A stretch of 64,000 bases of DNA from Paraburkholderia panacisoli (GTDB lineage Bacteria; Pseudomonadota; Gammaproteobacteria; Burkholderiales; Burkholderiaceae), in the NCBI RefSeq assembly GCF_008369935.1, contig NZ_VTUZ01000020.1:1-64000 (forward strand), in the 5' to 3' direction. Of this stretch, positions 25,836-35,384 are shown piece by piece. The position numbers and the translations under genes are program-made. Below the pieces are notes generated by a model, which made no database searches, was not told where the DNA came from, and saw only the letters and a list, made by a program, of their open reading frames with translations. The first letter of the stretch is position 1. Each line of letters starts with the position of its first letter.

Positions 25836-26921
25836 TTGAATAAAAGAGCTGCTTTCAGGAATGCAATGGAGGTAGTCCAGCACCTCGGCGATGAAACACC
25901 ACCGTGGGAAGCGTTTCTCCAGTCCTCGCGGACCCTGCTGGGGGCGGACGCGGCTGCTTTTTTGATGTTTGACGGAGCGCAAAATCTCGACGAGCTAAGG
26001 CATTCCGACATCGACAGCTCGGCCGCGCGTGAATACCTAGAGCACTTTTCCAAAGACGACGCTATCGCGCAGTCCTCCCGCACGAGCCCGGCCGGAAAGT
26101 GGTGGGACAGTGTCGAGCTCGCCAGCGCGCCGGACGCTCAAAGACTGCCCTTCTACGCCGACTTCATGCCCCGACACAGATTGGGCCAGGTTATTGCGCT
26201 GATTCTGCTAGCACAGCCGGGCAGACAGATGGCAGTGAGCTTTCACCGAACTTCGGCTCGAGCGAACGCTATCGAAGAATTCTCACAGGGTAACGTCCGC
26301 GTGTTCACAGAATGCCTTTTGCGTGCCGTCGGCGCCCGAGTGGCCCATGCGGAGATGCGTATTGGAGCGGTCGAGGCGGCGTTAGCTAGTATTAACGAGG
26401 CCGCCTTCCTGACCAACCGCACGGGCGAGTTAGTTCACTGTTCGATGGTCGCATACAAACTCCTTGGCGAAGCACAAATGCTAACGCGGTCTCAGCGCGC
26501 ACTGAGCCACCCATGTCCACAAATCATCCAAGGATTGCTGCAAGCAATCACCTTGGTTCTCTCGTCGAATCGACCTCGGCAATACTGCGTGCCGCTTTCT
26601 TGGGGAGAAGGTGTCCGCTTTGACATTACCATCGCACCTCAGAACCTTCGAATGGCGAACGAGTCGCTCCTGTTAGTCCGCGCCCGAAAGACATCTGCGT
26701 TTGATGTCCCTGGAGTCGCGGAACTGGGAACATTCTTCGGTCTGTCTGTGGCGGAATCCCGGGTCCTCCTCTTGCTCATCGAAGGTCGCTCACCCAAGGA
26801 GGTCGCGATTGCCAACAACGTTGCAGAACGAACTGTCCGAAATCAAGTCGTCGCCCTCATGAGGAAAATGTCGTGCACTAGACTGTCGGAATTGGTCCGA
26901 TTGGGGTCCCTTCTCAGGTAG
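25836..26921 (+). CDS. LuxR-type transcriptional regulator
   Basis: Encodes 361 residues from TTG; the ATG at 25863 is an alternative. The C-terminal 65 residues form a GerE/LuxR helix-turn-helix: FGLSVAESRVLLLLIEGRSP, then KEVAIANNVAERTVRNQV. The N-terminal 290 residues look like a PAS/GAF-type sensory region without an autoinducer-binding signature or receiver domain. Target genes are not evident; two lipoprotein genes follow on the same strand but not in an operon. Confidence 0.85.
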   Translation: MNKRAAFRNAMEVVQHLGDETPPWEAFLQSSRTLLGADAAAFLMFDGAQNLDELRHSDIDSSAAREYLEHFSKDDAIAQSSRTSPAGKWWDSVELASAPDAQRLPFYADFMPRHRLGQVIALILLAQPGRQMAVSFHRTSARANAIEEFSQGNVRVFTECLLRAVGARVAHAEMRIGAVEAALASINEAAFLTNRTGELVHCSMVAYKLLGEAQMLTRSQRALSHPCPQIIQGLLQAITLVLSSNRPRQYCVPLSWGEGVRFDITIAPQNLRMANESLLLVRARKTSAFDVPGVAELGTFFGLSVAESRVLLLLIEGRSPKEVAIANNVAERTVRNQVVALMRKMSCTRLSELVRLGSLLR

Positions 26922-27163
26922 TCCTGACCCTCGTCGGAATCCACCGAACTAACTATCTTTCTCGCTAACGCAACCAGTCCCCTACAACTTCGTCGCTAGG
27001 GTTTGTCTCAAAGTACCCGACTAGCACACGCAGTTCCATAGTAATTCTTTACTATGGATTTGTGCGGACCTCGTTCCTACCATCTCCGATACAAAACACT
27101 GTTTTGCGCGAGCTGACGCCGAGTGTTGGAAGCATCAACGCCCTGTCGTTTTCGGAGACCAGC

Positions 27164-28579
27164 ATGCACAACCACTTGGATAGGGTGGCTCTGAGAAGAG
27201 TCCGAATCGCCGGTTTGTGGGCGGCTCTCATGTTATCGGCATGCGGAGGCAGTGGCGGAGGCTCTGACAACACCCCCGGCACGAGCACGGCGTCGACACC
27301 CCCTACGATAAGTAACCAGCCTGCCGACACTACAGTAGCTGCCGACAGCACGGCTCGACTCTTCGTCGTTGCATCAGGCAATGGCCCTTATATCTATCAA
27401 TGGCGCAAGAATGGCGCTCCAATCGCAGGGGCTACGTCATCGACGCTGACGACAACTCCTGTGGCTGTTGCAGACACCGGAGCAAGATTCGATGTCATCG
27501 TGACGAACGCGGGGGGCTCTGTCACAAGCCGGAGCGCGACCCTTGACGTTACATTGCATGCGGGGGCGAACCGGCTCGTTGGACAGCCCAACGATGCAGG
27601 CACTACAGATGGCGCGGGTGCGGACGAAGCCTTGTTCAATCAACCTCACGGATTAGCGGTAAATAGAAGTGGCGAAATCTATGTGGGAGATACAAACAAC
27701 TTCACTGTCCGCAAGGTTGCTAAAGACTATTCGGTGAGTCTGCTCGCTGGCGTCCCTGGGACATCTGGGTACGAGGACGGGCCCGGCGTCACAGCACTCT
27801 TTGGAGGTGTGGGAAAGACGGTTTCTCTCCTGCAGCCAGCCACACCAGGTGCTCCCGTTGAATACACAACAGACGCTTTCGTCAGTGGGCCTTCGTCGCT
27901 CGCGCTTGACTCGGCCGGCAACATTGTGCTGACCGACCATGCTAACAATGTCATTCGCAAAATTACTCCACAAGGTGTTGTAAGCACCCTGTTTGGCAAG
28001 GCAAGAACACCGGGCATGCTGGCGGGACCACCAGCCACCGCGCTAATTAACCGAACCTCTGTCTTGACAGTAGAAAAGGTCAGCGGTTGGGTGTACTTCG
28101 ATGACTTTCAGTACCCTCAAAGCTTCATCAGGCGAGCCTCGTCATTCGACGTCGACTCAGGACGCCCCACGTCGTCATCAACCGTCGACCCACTCGTATC
28201 TGGACTCGCCGTCGACAGCCAAGAGAACGTCTTTTTTATTACACAGAGCTCGAATCAGCTTCTGAAACTCGCCGTCGATGGCAGCACCACTATCGTGGCC
28301 GGCTCAGGCATCTCGGAGTCCGTCGACGGCCAAGGGAGAGCGGCATCACTTTGTCACCCCAGTGCGCTTGTGAGAAATGAGGACGGTTCTTTCTTTGTGT
28401 ATGACGGCTGCTCACGAAGAATCCGGAAGGTTAGCGCGACAGGGGCCGTTACCACGGTGGTTGATTTAACGGAGACGCTAGGCATAGAGAGCCCCGTTCT
28501 CGGCATGGACATCTATGCAGCCGGTCAGACGTTGGTCATCTCTGCAAGAAATGCCCTTTACTTAGTCCCAGTCAATTGA
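27164..28579 (+). CDS. Lipoprotein with Ig-like domain and NHL repeats
   Basis: Encodes 471 residues. A lipoprotein signal ends in the lipobox LSAC followed by a Gly/Ser-rich linker. An Ig-like domain (PPTISNQPADTTVAADS, then YQWRKNGAPIAGATS) is followed by NHL beta-propeller repeats (FNQPHGLAVNRSGEIYVGDT, SLALDSAGNIVLTDHANNVI, LAVDSQENVFFI). It is probably attached to the outer membrane. The Met at 27164 is chosen because it starts the signal sequence; the earlier 34 residues are not signal-like. Confidence 0.82.
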   Translation: MHNHLDRVALRRVRIAGLWAALMLSACGGSGGGSDNTPGTSTASTPPTISNQPADTTVAADSTARLFVVASGNGPYIYQWRKNGAPIAGATSSTLTTTPVAVADTGARFDVIVTNAGGSVTSRSATLDVTLHAGANRLVGQPNDAGTTDGAGADEALFNQPHGLAVNRSGEIYVGDTNNFTVRKVAKDYSVSLLAGVPGTSGYEDGPGVTALFGGVGKTVSLLQPATPGAPVEYTTDAFVSGPSSLALDSAGNIVLTDHANNVIRKITPQGVVSTLFGKARTPGMLAGPPATALINRTSVLTVEKVSGWVYFDDFQYPQSFIRRASSFDVDSGRPTSSSTVDPLVSGLAVDSQENVFFITQSSNQLLKLAVDGSTTIVAGSGISESVDGQGRAASLCHPSALVRNEDGSFFVYDGCSRRIRKVSATGAVTTVVDLTETLGIESPVLGMDIYAAGQTLVISARNALYLVPVN

Positions 28580-29025
28580 GCTAACCAAAACGCAGAGGCT
28601 GTCGAGTTTCATCCCTAGACGTCCTTTTCCATCCGTCTTCGACTAAAACGTTCGACGAGATGATTTTTGAGGCTCGCAACTCATCAAGAAGTCACCGACC
28701 GAGAGGGAACATCATGCTCACCGTGAACGAAAACAGAGGTCAAAATTCTCTGCTCTGCTGCATCGTTAGCGCTGCCATAGAATCTACCGTGGTCGGGAGC
28801 CGTGGGATAGGCTCGTCCGACGAAACAACCGATACCGGGACGCCTACTGTCGGCTTCGTGGTGACTGGCGACGTACTGGATAACAACGAAAATGGCAGGG
28901 CGGCCGCAGGTGTTGGAGTGACTATGCGCTCCGCGAGTATGAAGGCCGATATTTCTATAATTTCGAGGGCCGCCTTGCATTCGGTTCCGAACGTGAAGGA
29001 CGGCCTAACTCTTCAGGACGACAGG
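28580..29025. other. Region without a recognised gene
   Basis: The frame of the downstream lipoprotein is open through here from 28660, but its translation (MLTVNENRGQNSLLCC, GTPTVGFVVTGDVLDNNENG) has no motif and the signal peptide begins only at 29026. It is treated as leader. Confidence 0.35.
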
Positions 29026-29598
29026 ATGGAGACAGCGCAAAAGTGCCCACGTCACAAGCTGTTCTTCTTCACGATTGCAGTTTGCGCCGCCGCGCTGTCC
29101 GGGTGCGGGGGTGGTAGCGACGGGTCAAGTGGACCTGCGCAGTCGACATCTAATGCTCCGACACCTGCGAGCTCTCCCGCCCCTGCATCCGGTACGACGG
29201 TCAGCGGAAGCAATAGTCATATCGACAATTCATACGCCGCAATTCAGTGCGTTAGTCTCACTGGCCCTGGCGATACGACTAAGGACATTCTTGCCACCAA
29301 CACCTGTTCGGCTCCTATATATATTTCATGGTGCTCCGCCGACGCAGACAGCAGCGGATATGCCGGACGCCAGTGCAGTGCAGTGGCACAAGACTGGAGC
29401 CCTACCGGATTTATCTATGAGAAGTCCGCCTGGACTCTACAGCCAGGCGAATCAAAAGGGCTTAGTTCTTCTTCGGGAAGCGGCAATAAGGTATTTGTCG
29501 CCGCCTGCGCGCAACCAGCAGACGCCCATATCGCGAAATTCGATACAGCAACGATTGGAATCAATTCCCATTCCTCATTCTTTTGCTATAAAGGCTAA
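29026..29598 (+). CDS. Secreted lipoprotein, unknown
   Basis: Encodes 190 residues from METAQKCPRHKLFFFTIAVC. The lipobox is LSGC, followed by a Gly/Ser/Pro/Thr-rich linker of about 50 residues and a small Cys-containing domain (IQCVSLTGPGDTTKDILATN, CSAPIYISWCSADADSS, FVAACAQP, SSFFCYKG). Six Cys residues after the lipobox suggest disulfides. No family is recognised. Confidence 0.7.
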   Translation: METAQKCPRHKLFFFTIAVCAAALSGCGGGSDGSSGPAQSTSNAPTPASSPAPASGTTVSGSNSHIDNSYAAIQCVSLTGPGDTTKDILATNTCSAPIYISWCSADADSSGYAGRQCSAVAQDWSPTGFIYEKSAWTLQPGESKGLSSSSGSGNKVFVAACAQPADAHIAKFDTATIGINSHSSFFCYKG

Positions 29599-30080
29599 AA
29601 AACTGTTGCCAATTTTGAGTTTAAGATTTCGCGCCAAAACTTGTTGCCTCGTGCGGAATCTAAGCGCGTATCGCCGGGTCGTTGGCTGACGCCTCCGCGG
29701 GAGCAACACGCTACCAGCTGAAAAGACCGATGTTGACCGGGCGGGCTGAAGCCGGCGCTTGCGAAGATTCCTTTGGGTCGCATCGCCTAGCTAGGGAGCG
29801 TAGGATGGTTCCAGAGCTCATCCGAGACACCCGGTCACGAGTCTCAGTAGTTTTCGATAGTAAGTGCCGACGCGCTGAAGAGCCATTCCCGCGGGATGTA
29901 TAAGGCTTGGTACCTAATTAGTTAAAAAAAAGAAATTAATTTTGGTCTACTCAGGCTTTGTCAAAAACAAAAGAAAGAAGCCACTTATCGACAAGCGGGT
30001 GGGTGCGTCCTTGCATCGGAGTCATCTGTCACTCACAGTGTGCTCGCGATAGTTGTATTAGCCGAGCGTGACGCACTGCG
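29599..30080. other. Intergenic region, locally AT-rich
   Basis: No gene is seen. An AT-rich stretch near 29915-29985 (runs of A around TTAGTTAAAAAAAAGAAATT) stands out from the GC-rich surroundings and could be a promoter or H-NS target. Confidence 0.4.
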
Positions 30081-30282
30081 CTACCCGTGGCTATCGACCC
30101 AGGTACGACACCACGAAAGGCCCGCCAGCTCGGCTTCTTCACCGGTATCAAAGCTCCCGAGGACCCCAGACACTTCCACAACCTTCGAGTCGCGCATGGA
30201 ACCGTTCCGATTGCGGGATGTCTTCCTGCTGCAGGATGGAATGACCCCACAGCGTGTATCCACGATATTTCTCAGTTTGCAT
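30081..30282 (-). pseudogene. Small YKGY..WGHAI family, copy 4 (internal deletion)
   Basis: ATG at 30282 opens MQTEKYRGYTLWGHSILQQE, DIPQSER. A small deletion of about 13 bases then removes the YAASGT region and changes frame. The other frame continues GSMRDSKVVEVSGVLGSF and GLSWCRTWVDSHG, ending at 30081. Both halves clearly belong to the family. Confidence 0.7.
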
Positions 30283-30355
30283 CTGCTGACCTCTAAAGGT
30301 CCTCCACATCGATTCCCATCAATAGTTGCCTCGACTTGAGCGCCTCGACAAGTTT

Positions 30356-30574
30356 CTACTGCTTGAAGCGCCGGGTGTCGATTCCAGCCATCTTCAACGT
30401 GGCGTCGAGCATTTTCAACTCCTGCTCGAAATCGAGTGGCCATTCCTCGCCGTCACAGCGCACGGTCATGCCGTTGTGCATCGAAATCAGATTGCGCGCC
30501 TTGTACCAGGCGTCGACAAGCTTTGATTCCCGTTCGGCTTGGTGCTTAGCTATATCGGGCTGTCTTTGGACCAC
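30356..30574 (-). CDS. Small hypothetical protein
   Basis: Encodes 72 residues. LVDAWYKARNLISMHNGMTV, then CDGEEWPLDFEQELKMLDA and a basic end. It is probably a helical cytosolic protein. It lies between members of the two paralogous small families and on the same strand, so may belong to the same transcript. No family is recognised. Confidence 0.55.
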   Translation of the reverse strand: MVQRQPDIAKHQAERESKLVDAWYKARNLISMHNGMTVRCDGEEWPLDFEQELKMLDATLKMAGIDTRRFKQ

Positions 30575-30878
30575 GTGCTTCGGGTGAACACGCAGAAAAC
30601 CGCAGATGCGTTGTGGTCAGCGGAGCGAATTCTTCGGGCCGGGACTTGCGGTGCGCTGATTTTTTGGGCGCAATATGTCCAGCCTTCGTCGTTGCGTCGC
30701 CTGCATCTGACAGCCTGTCGTCGCAGAGCTTCTTCGTCATGGTGCGTCCAATGGTGACTGCGCAGGATGCATCTCCCGTAGTACCCCGTAGTACCGCGGC
30801 TCGCGCTGCGGCCGTCGAGTGATGGACTGACTGTCGATGTCGTTAAGCGACGGGCCTGTTATGCGCGCAGGATTCATG

Positions 30879-31130
30879 CTACGCAGCGAGGCGCTCCAGG
30901 GTCATCTCTGGCAACGTCGGAGCAGGAGGAAAAACCCTCCAGCAGCCATCGTCGTGACGAAAGAAGAACAGCGCGACCTTCTCACTGTCGTGAGTGGTCT
31001 CAACGCAGACGTAGCGGCTTCCCTCCGAGAGCGTACGGCCACACGCAGTGACCCTTGCGGCGCTGAGGGCGTTGAACTCAAGCCATTTCTCCGCTACGAC
31101 ACGTAAGGATTGCTCTCCGGTCCTGGCCAT
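30879..31130 (-). CDS. FFFRHDDG family hypothetical protein, copy 2
   Basis: Encodes 83 residues. VVAEKWLEFNALSAARVTACG, a SRYVCVETTHD strand and ALFFFRHDDGCWRVFPP match the protein at 10480-10800, so the two are paralogs. GAGAGGA precedes the ATG at good distance. A YKGY-family copy is again nearby on the same strand, as at the other locus. Confidence 0.65.
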   Translation of the reverse strand: MARTGEQSLRVVAEKWLEFNALSAARVTACGRTLSEGSRYVCVETTHDSEKVALFFFRHDDGCWRVFPPAPTLPEMTLERLAA

Positions 31131-31517
31131 TTTTGTCCTCTCGGTCCAGTGAAAAGGCGCACTCAGATTTGCCGCCCCTCGTTGCGCTTACCGACGCAAC
31201 GTGCGTGCCAGCGACTTTTCCTGAAAAGAGGTGCAAAGGCGGAGTGCCGCCGGTTTGCTTTGCAGCTCTTTGCAAGCTACGGCCGAAAAGCTCCCCCAGT
31301 CAGACCTGAGCAACCTGATTGGCGCCTCACGGCAGGTGCGCTTGCCGACAAGCACAAATGACTGACATGGAACTAGGGGCTCCCGTACCAGCGCCGCGCA
31401 GATGAGGCGCCGGAACTACGGCGAGCAGAAATTTTTGCCACCCCGGCACTATGATGAGACCGGCGCCTCAAAACGATTCGGCGCTCGCCTCAAGCGCGGA
31501 AGCAGATGGCCCGCTGA
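31131..31517. other. Region without a recognised gene
   Basis: About 390 bases upstream of the FFFRHDDG gene. No convincing coding frame is seen. Confidence 0.4.
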
Positions 31518-31771
31518 TTACTTCGTCCCGCCGTGCCGGTGCTCTCGATGAGTTGCGTGTTCTGTCAGCAGCCGCCGCATTGTGGTCAGTAAAATTTGCC
31601 CATCCACGGGCTTGCGAAGGAAACCATCGTAGCAGACGAACGCGGGTGGGCTTGGCTCTCCTGCAATCAGTAGAAGACAACATCGGCTAGTCCAGGGAGA
31701 GTACGCGGTTGGTGGCAGAGTTCGCTTCCCCCCGAAATCACCGGCATGCGCCAGTCGGCAACCACAATGGT
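31518..31771 (-). pseudogene. Response-regulator receiver domain fragment
   Basis: Minus-strand frames give TIVVADWRMPVISGGSELCH, then, after a frameshift near 31680, LLLIAGEPSPPAFVCYDGFL followed by RKPVDGQILLTTMRRLLTE and a stop at 31518. DWRMP is the phosphoacceptor Asp motif and RKPV the conserved Lys-Pro of receiver domains. The N-terminus is replaced by antisense SRAP sequence at about 31771. Confidence 0.6.
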
Positions 31772-32219
31772 CAAATATCCTGGCACATATAACGCAAGGC
31801 GCGACAATTTAGAGGACTTTTGGAAACCTCTGTTTGGGTACACGCATGGCATCATGCTTGTCGACGTCTTCTACGAAAATGTGAGCAGAGCCAAGATGGA
31901 GGGAACGCTACTCGAGACACACGAGCGTGACGAAAATGTTGTGCTGGAGTTTCGCCCGAGTTACGGCGAGCTGATGCATGTCGCATGCTTGTGGTCGCGC
32001 TGGTCAGCGCCGGGAGAACCAGACTTGCTCTCATTCGCGGCCATTACGGACGAATCGCCGCCGGAGGTTGCAGCGGCAGGTCACGACCGGTGCATCATTC
32101 CAATCAAGGAAGAACACGTGGATGCATGGCTGAATCCGGATGCTTCTGATTTGGCGGCACAGTACGCGATACTTGATGACAGGGACGGGCCGTACTACGA
32201 GCATCGACTGGCTGCGTGA
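31746..32219 (+). CDS. SRAP/HMCES-type protein, N-terminally truncated
   Basis: Encodes up to 157 residues. TYNARRDNLEDFWKPLFG corresponds to the NARxE region of SOS-response-associated peptidases, LVDVFYENV to the FYEW region, and HDRCIIPIKEEHVDAWL to the HxRMPxxL region. The family normally begins Met-Cys, where Cys2 crosslinks abasic DNA; this part is missing. The first residues (MRQSATTM) are antisense to a response-regulator fragment, so the 5' end was lost by recombination. It is probably inactive. A second copy of its C-terminus lies at 46316-46512. Confidence 0.6.
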   Translation: MRQSATTMVKYPGTYNARRDNLEDFWKPLFGYTHGIMLVDVFYENVSRAKMEGTLLETHERDENVVLEFRPSYGELMHVACLWSRWSAPGEPDLLSFAAITDESPPEVAAAGHDRCIIPIKEEHVDAWLNPDASDLAAQYAILDDRDGPYYEHRLAA

Positions 32220-32303
32220 CCGCTCGCTGTGATAGAGCCGTTATCATGGAAGAATGGTTTGTAGGGAGTCAGGCACAGGGGTTGCGCGGGGCCCGGACTG
32301 GCG

Positions 32304-32681
32304 GTGCTGGCAGCGACCACGCTCAATGGCGACAGGGTCGTGTCATCCGACGGCGAACACGTGGGCAAGATAGCCGACATCATGCTGGACGTGCGAAGCG
32401 GACGGATTGCCTATGCCGTCCTCTCCACCGGGGGATTCCTCGGCATCGGGGATACGCTGCACGCCATCCCGTGGAGCGCACTGACACTGGATGCAATTGA
32501 CCGGTGTTTCGTCGTGGACATCCCGGCCCAGCGGCTCAAGGATGAGCCGGGGTTCGACAAGGACCACTGGCCTTCGATGGCGGACGAGAAATGGGGCGCC
32601 ACGGTCCATACCTATTACAACCGCGAACCATATTGGACCGCCACCCGTGACATCAGCGAACGACGCGAGACCGACATCTAG
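32304..32681 (+). CDS. PRC-barrel domain protein
   Basis: Encodes 125 residues from a GTG codon. GDRVVSSDGEHVGKIADIML, then RIAYAVLSTGGFLGIGDTLH and AIPWSALTLD form the PRC-barrel; the tail has FDKDHWPSMADEKWG and a YYNREPYW end common in proteobacterial stress-related members. Related proteins have about 20 more residues. A matching piece (VGSQAQG) lies in another frame just upstream, so a frameshift near 32285 is possible. Confidence 0.8.
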   Translation: MLAATTLNGDRVVSSDGEHVGKIADIMLDVRSGRIAYAVLSTGGFLGIGDTLHAIPWSALTLDAIDRCFVVDIPAQRLKDEPGFDKDHWPSMADEKWGATVHTYYNREPYWTATRDISERRETDI

Positions 32682-32884
32682 TCGGCCACCACGTGAAAAC
32701 TAAGGGCATGCGAAGCGTGGGGGAGATGATGGCCGACGGCAACGAAAGCTCGAACGGCACGGCACCGATAGCATGACCGCCGGTGACGGCAATCTCCCTG
32801 TCACGGGAGTGTTTTAACGACCGGGCACCGACCAATGGTTATGGTCGACTACGTGCATAAGCCCTGCCGACCCAAGCACAACCT

Positions 32885-33598
32885 TTATGGCGTGCTCCTC
32901 GACAAACGGAGTCCGCTTGCTGCCTGGAAGCCTTCAGCGCTCGCAGCATAGAGTGGTGTGGCTGCCGATGCTGGCCTCAAAAACGAAAGCAGCATCTCGA
33001 CATGCATCGTGGACACTGCCTCGATGACAGCTGGCTGCGAGTAGTCTCGCCCGACGAACGCTTTGAGCGTGAACCGATTGGACACGACGTAATAGCCCAT
33101 GCCGACCAGGGTCACATAGAAATCCTGCGCGTCCACATCGGCCCGGAATTCTCCGGCAGCTGCGCCACGCGCCAAGGTCGCGCTCAACAGGCTAATCACC
33201 GGGGAAATGGCCTCTCGCAGTTTTGGCGAGCGTGCGAGATATTGCCCTTCGTGCAGATTTTCGTTGTTGATGAGGCTCAGCCACCGGGGATTTGCCCTCA
33301 GGTAATCCCATACGGAGCGCGCGAGCGCACGAATGGCGTCTGCGGGTTGCAGTCCCGACAGGTCCAGGCTCACTTCATGATTCGCGAACTCCACGTACAT
33401 GGCCTCGAGGACGGCGACGTACAGCCCTTCCTTGCTCTCGAAATAGTAATAAAGCATCCGCTCGTTCGTGCCGGCGGCGGTGGCAATTGCGTCAACGCGC
33501 GCCCCAGCGAGCCCGAGCGTTGAGAACTGTTGCGTCGCGGCCTCCAGAATGCGCCGGCGCGTGCCCTCGGGGTCTCTTTTCAATTTGGGTTCGTTCAT
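32885..33598 (-). CDS. TetR family transcriptional regulator
   Basis: Encodes 237 residues from MNEPKLKRDPEGTRRRILEA. The N-terminal helix-turn-helix includes QQFSTLGLAGARVDAIATAA, then NERMLYYYFESKEGLYVAVL, typical of TetR/AcrR. The C-terminal part resembles the regulators with a hydrophobic ligand pocket. It is divergent from the 33711 gene, with about 110 bases of shared regulatory region. Its target and ligand are unknown. Confidence 0.88.
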   Translation of the reverse strand: MNEPKLKRDPEGTRRRILEAATQQFSTLGLAGARVDAIATAAGTNERMLYYYFESKEGLYVAVLEAMYVEFANHEVSLDLSGLQPADAIRALARSVWDYLRANPRWLSLINNENLHEGQYLARSPKLREAISPVISLLSATLARGAAAGEFRADVDAQDFYVTLVGMGYYVVSNRFTLKAFVGRDYSQPAVIEAVSTMHVEMLLSFLRPASAATPLYAASAEGFQAASGLRLSRSTP

Positions 33599-33710
33599 TG
33601 TCGGCGGCTCCATCTTTGAGTGGAAAGCTTCAGTGACGCCGCCATTATGCGCGTCTCCCGTCGTCGATTTCCACGGACGGTAAAATGTCGCTTTCGAGGA
33701 GAGAGCGCCA

Positions 33711-33983
33711 ATGGACAAACGGAATTACGCTAGCCACGCAGACGCGGTCTTCACGGTGTTCGAGATGCTGCGGAAGGAGCTTGCGGCAGAGTGTGATGAC
33801 TCGGCTGTGCTGGGCCGGTTGCATGAGATTGCTTCGCTTCCAGCGGCCGACTTCTTCGCCGCGCCTGGTGACCTGGCAGCAGGCCTGCCTACCCAGGCTG
33901 ACCCATCAGTCGCCCTGTCACGCTGCGTTCCGCTGCCGTGCGCATTCGCGAAGCCGTTAGCCATTCCGCGAGCAGCACGCTGA
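33711..33983 (+). CDS. Small hypothetical protein
   Basis: Encodes 90 residues. YASHADAVFTVFEMLRKELA, then LGRLHEIASLPAADFFAAPG look helical and real; the C-terminal third is less regular. It is divergently placed from the TetR gene and may be its target. No family is recognised. Confidence 0.5.
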   Translation: MDKRNYASHADAVFTVFEMLRKELAAECDDSAVLGRLHEIASLPAADFFAAPGDLAAGLPTQADPSVALSRCVPLPCAFAKPLAIPRAAR

Positions 33984-34826
33984 CTCAGTCATGGAGCAAT
34001 GGCGCGCTAGCGGTGTGAAACGCTGGCTGCGAGTTACCCAGCTCGGCGAACGCGCTTCTACTGGAGAAACACAAATGTCGCGGTCCTTAAGCGTTTCTTA
34101 AGGACTGCGACCAGTTACATTGCCCAAACCAGTTCCTTGAACTACATCAATCACTGTTTCAACGCGTGCGACCTGCTCATGGGCGAAAGCGGTCGGCCGG
34201 TTTCATCAAGAGCCAGCGATTCTGTCATATGCCCTCGAGAAATTTATATGCCTCGTGGGTTGCAAACAACCAGCCCCTGCCCTAGGCTTTAGCCAGATAT
34301 TGAAAGAATACCCCTCGCCTCATCGTAGGCTTGTTGTGGTGTCCGGGGCGATGTAGTGAATCAAGACGAATTGGCGACTATGGACACTGACTTCCAGCAC
34401 GTACTCACGATACCCCGTCAGTAGCGCGCTGGCGCGCCCTTTCCGGTGTACGCGTGCGCTTGTCTCTGTGACTGATTAACAAAGAGCGTGGGCGATTACG
34501 TTCGCTCGCTTCTGGTCCCTCCGGAGACGGACGTCGCATGGCGCGACGTGTGAAGTCCGTTGTCACTCATCAATTCGCCTCAATAGCTGTTTCCCAACTT
34601 CTGCGGCCAACTTGTTGCGCCATTGCCGTCCGGCATCGCGTTGGCCGTTGCCCGTCGCCATTCGAACCGACCACGCGATTCCGGCCCACCCGGAAACACG
34701 CCTGGGCCCATCGGAGGTCACATGAAAAACATCGCCTCACTCATCAAGAGAGCAATGCAGGCATCAAGCATCACAGCAGTCGGGAACGCGTTAGCCGGTA
34801 TAACCTCGCAAGGCAGAATCATAAGC
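33984..34826. other. Region without a recognised gene
   Basis: About 840 bases. The only structure seen is a 9-bp hairpin at 34083-34105. Open frames here lack protein character, except the short extension upstream of the signal peptide at 34827. Confidence 0.4.
34083..34105. repeat. Inverted repeat, possible hairpin
   Basis: GTCCTTAAG and CTTAAGGAC flank a 5-base loop (CGTTT). There is no T-run on either side. It could be an operator or RNA hairpin; no neighbouring gene explains it. Confidence 0.4.
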
Positions 34827-35331
34827 ATGCGCAGGGTCGCAGTGTTGCTCTCCATCTGCTGCGTGGCACTGCTTGCAAGCCCGGCCGCGTGGTCACAGGC
34901 TGCGCAGCGGACGAATATAGCCTTCGAAGTGCATGAGCAGAATTCGAACTACACCCAGCAACACGATACGGCTTTTCGAGCTTCATCGAACTTTTCCGGA
35001 CGACCCGCCTGCCTTTGCTGGTGTGGCAATTAAAGACTACTGGTCTCGCGGCGAAAGTGAGAGCTTGGGTGGCAATGGCCCGGTTTTCACTTACTCAGTC
35101 TTCAACATGGCCAATGGGGACAAGATATTTGGCCGGTTTGACGGCGTAGCGCAGGCAACGGCCGGTCAATCGGCCGACAAGAGGACGGTCGTGGGTAACC
35201 TCGTGCTCACGGGCGGGACGGGAAAGATGCGGGGCATCCGAGGCACGTTGCACGTTTTGACCAACGTCGACCTGTCAAAAGGTTTGAATGACACTTGGTA
35301 CGAAGGCGAAAACTGGATGGAAAAAGATTGA
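34827..35331 (+). pseudogene. Secreted protein gene split by a frameshift
   Basis: MRRVAVLLSICCVALLASPA, AWSQA is a signal peptide from ATG 34827. The frame continues FEVHEQNSNYTQQHDTAF to about 34978. After a one-base shift near a TTTT run the next frame reads ELHRTFPDDPPAFAGVAIKD, then NGPVFTYSVFNMANGDKIFG and VVGNLVLTGGTGKMRGIRGT. The second half resembles a barrel-type allene-oxide-cyclase-like fold. It may be a pseudogene or a sequencing error. Confidence 0.6.
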
Positions 35332-35384
35332 CACCCTGCGCATTTGGCGCGGGAAGCAACCAACTGTGGAATAGGAGATACATC

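Noticed and set aside
25416..26083. Long minus-strand frames opposite the LuxR gene start
   Set aside because: Shadow frames with no motif; the LuxR-type protein on the plus strand is well supported.
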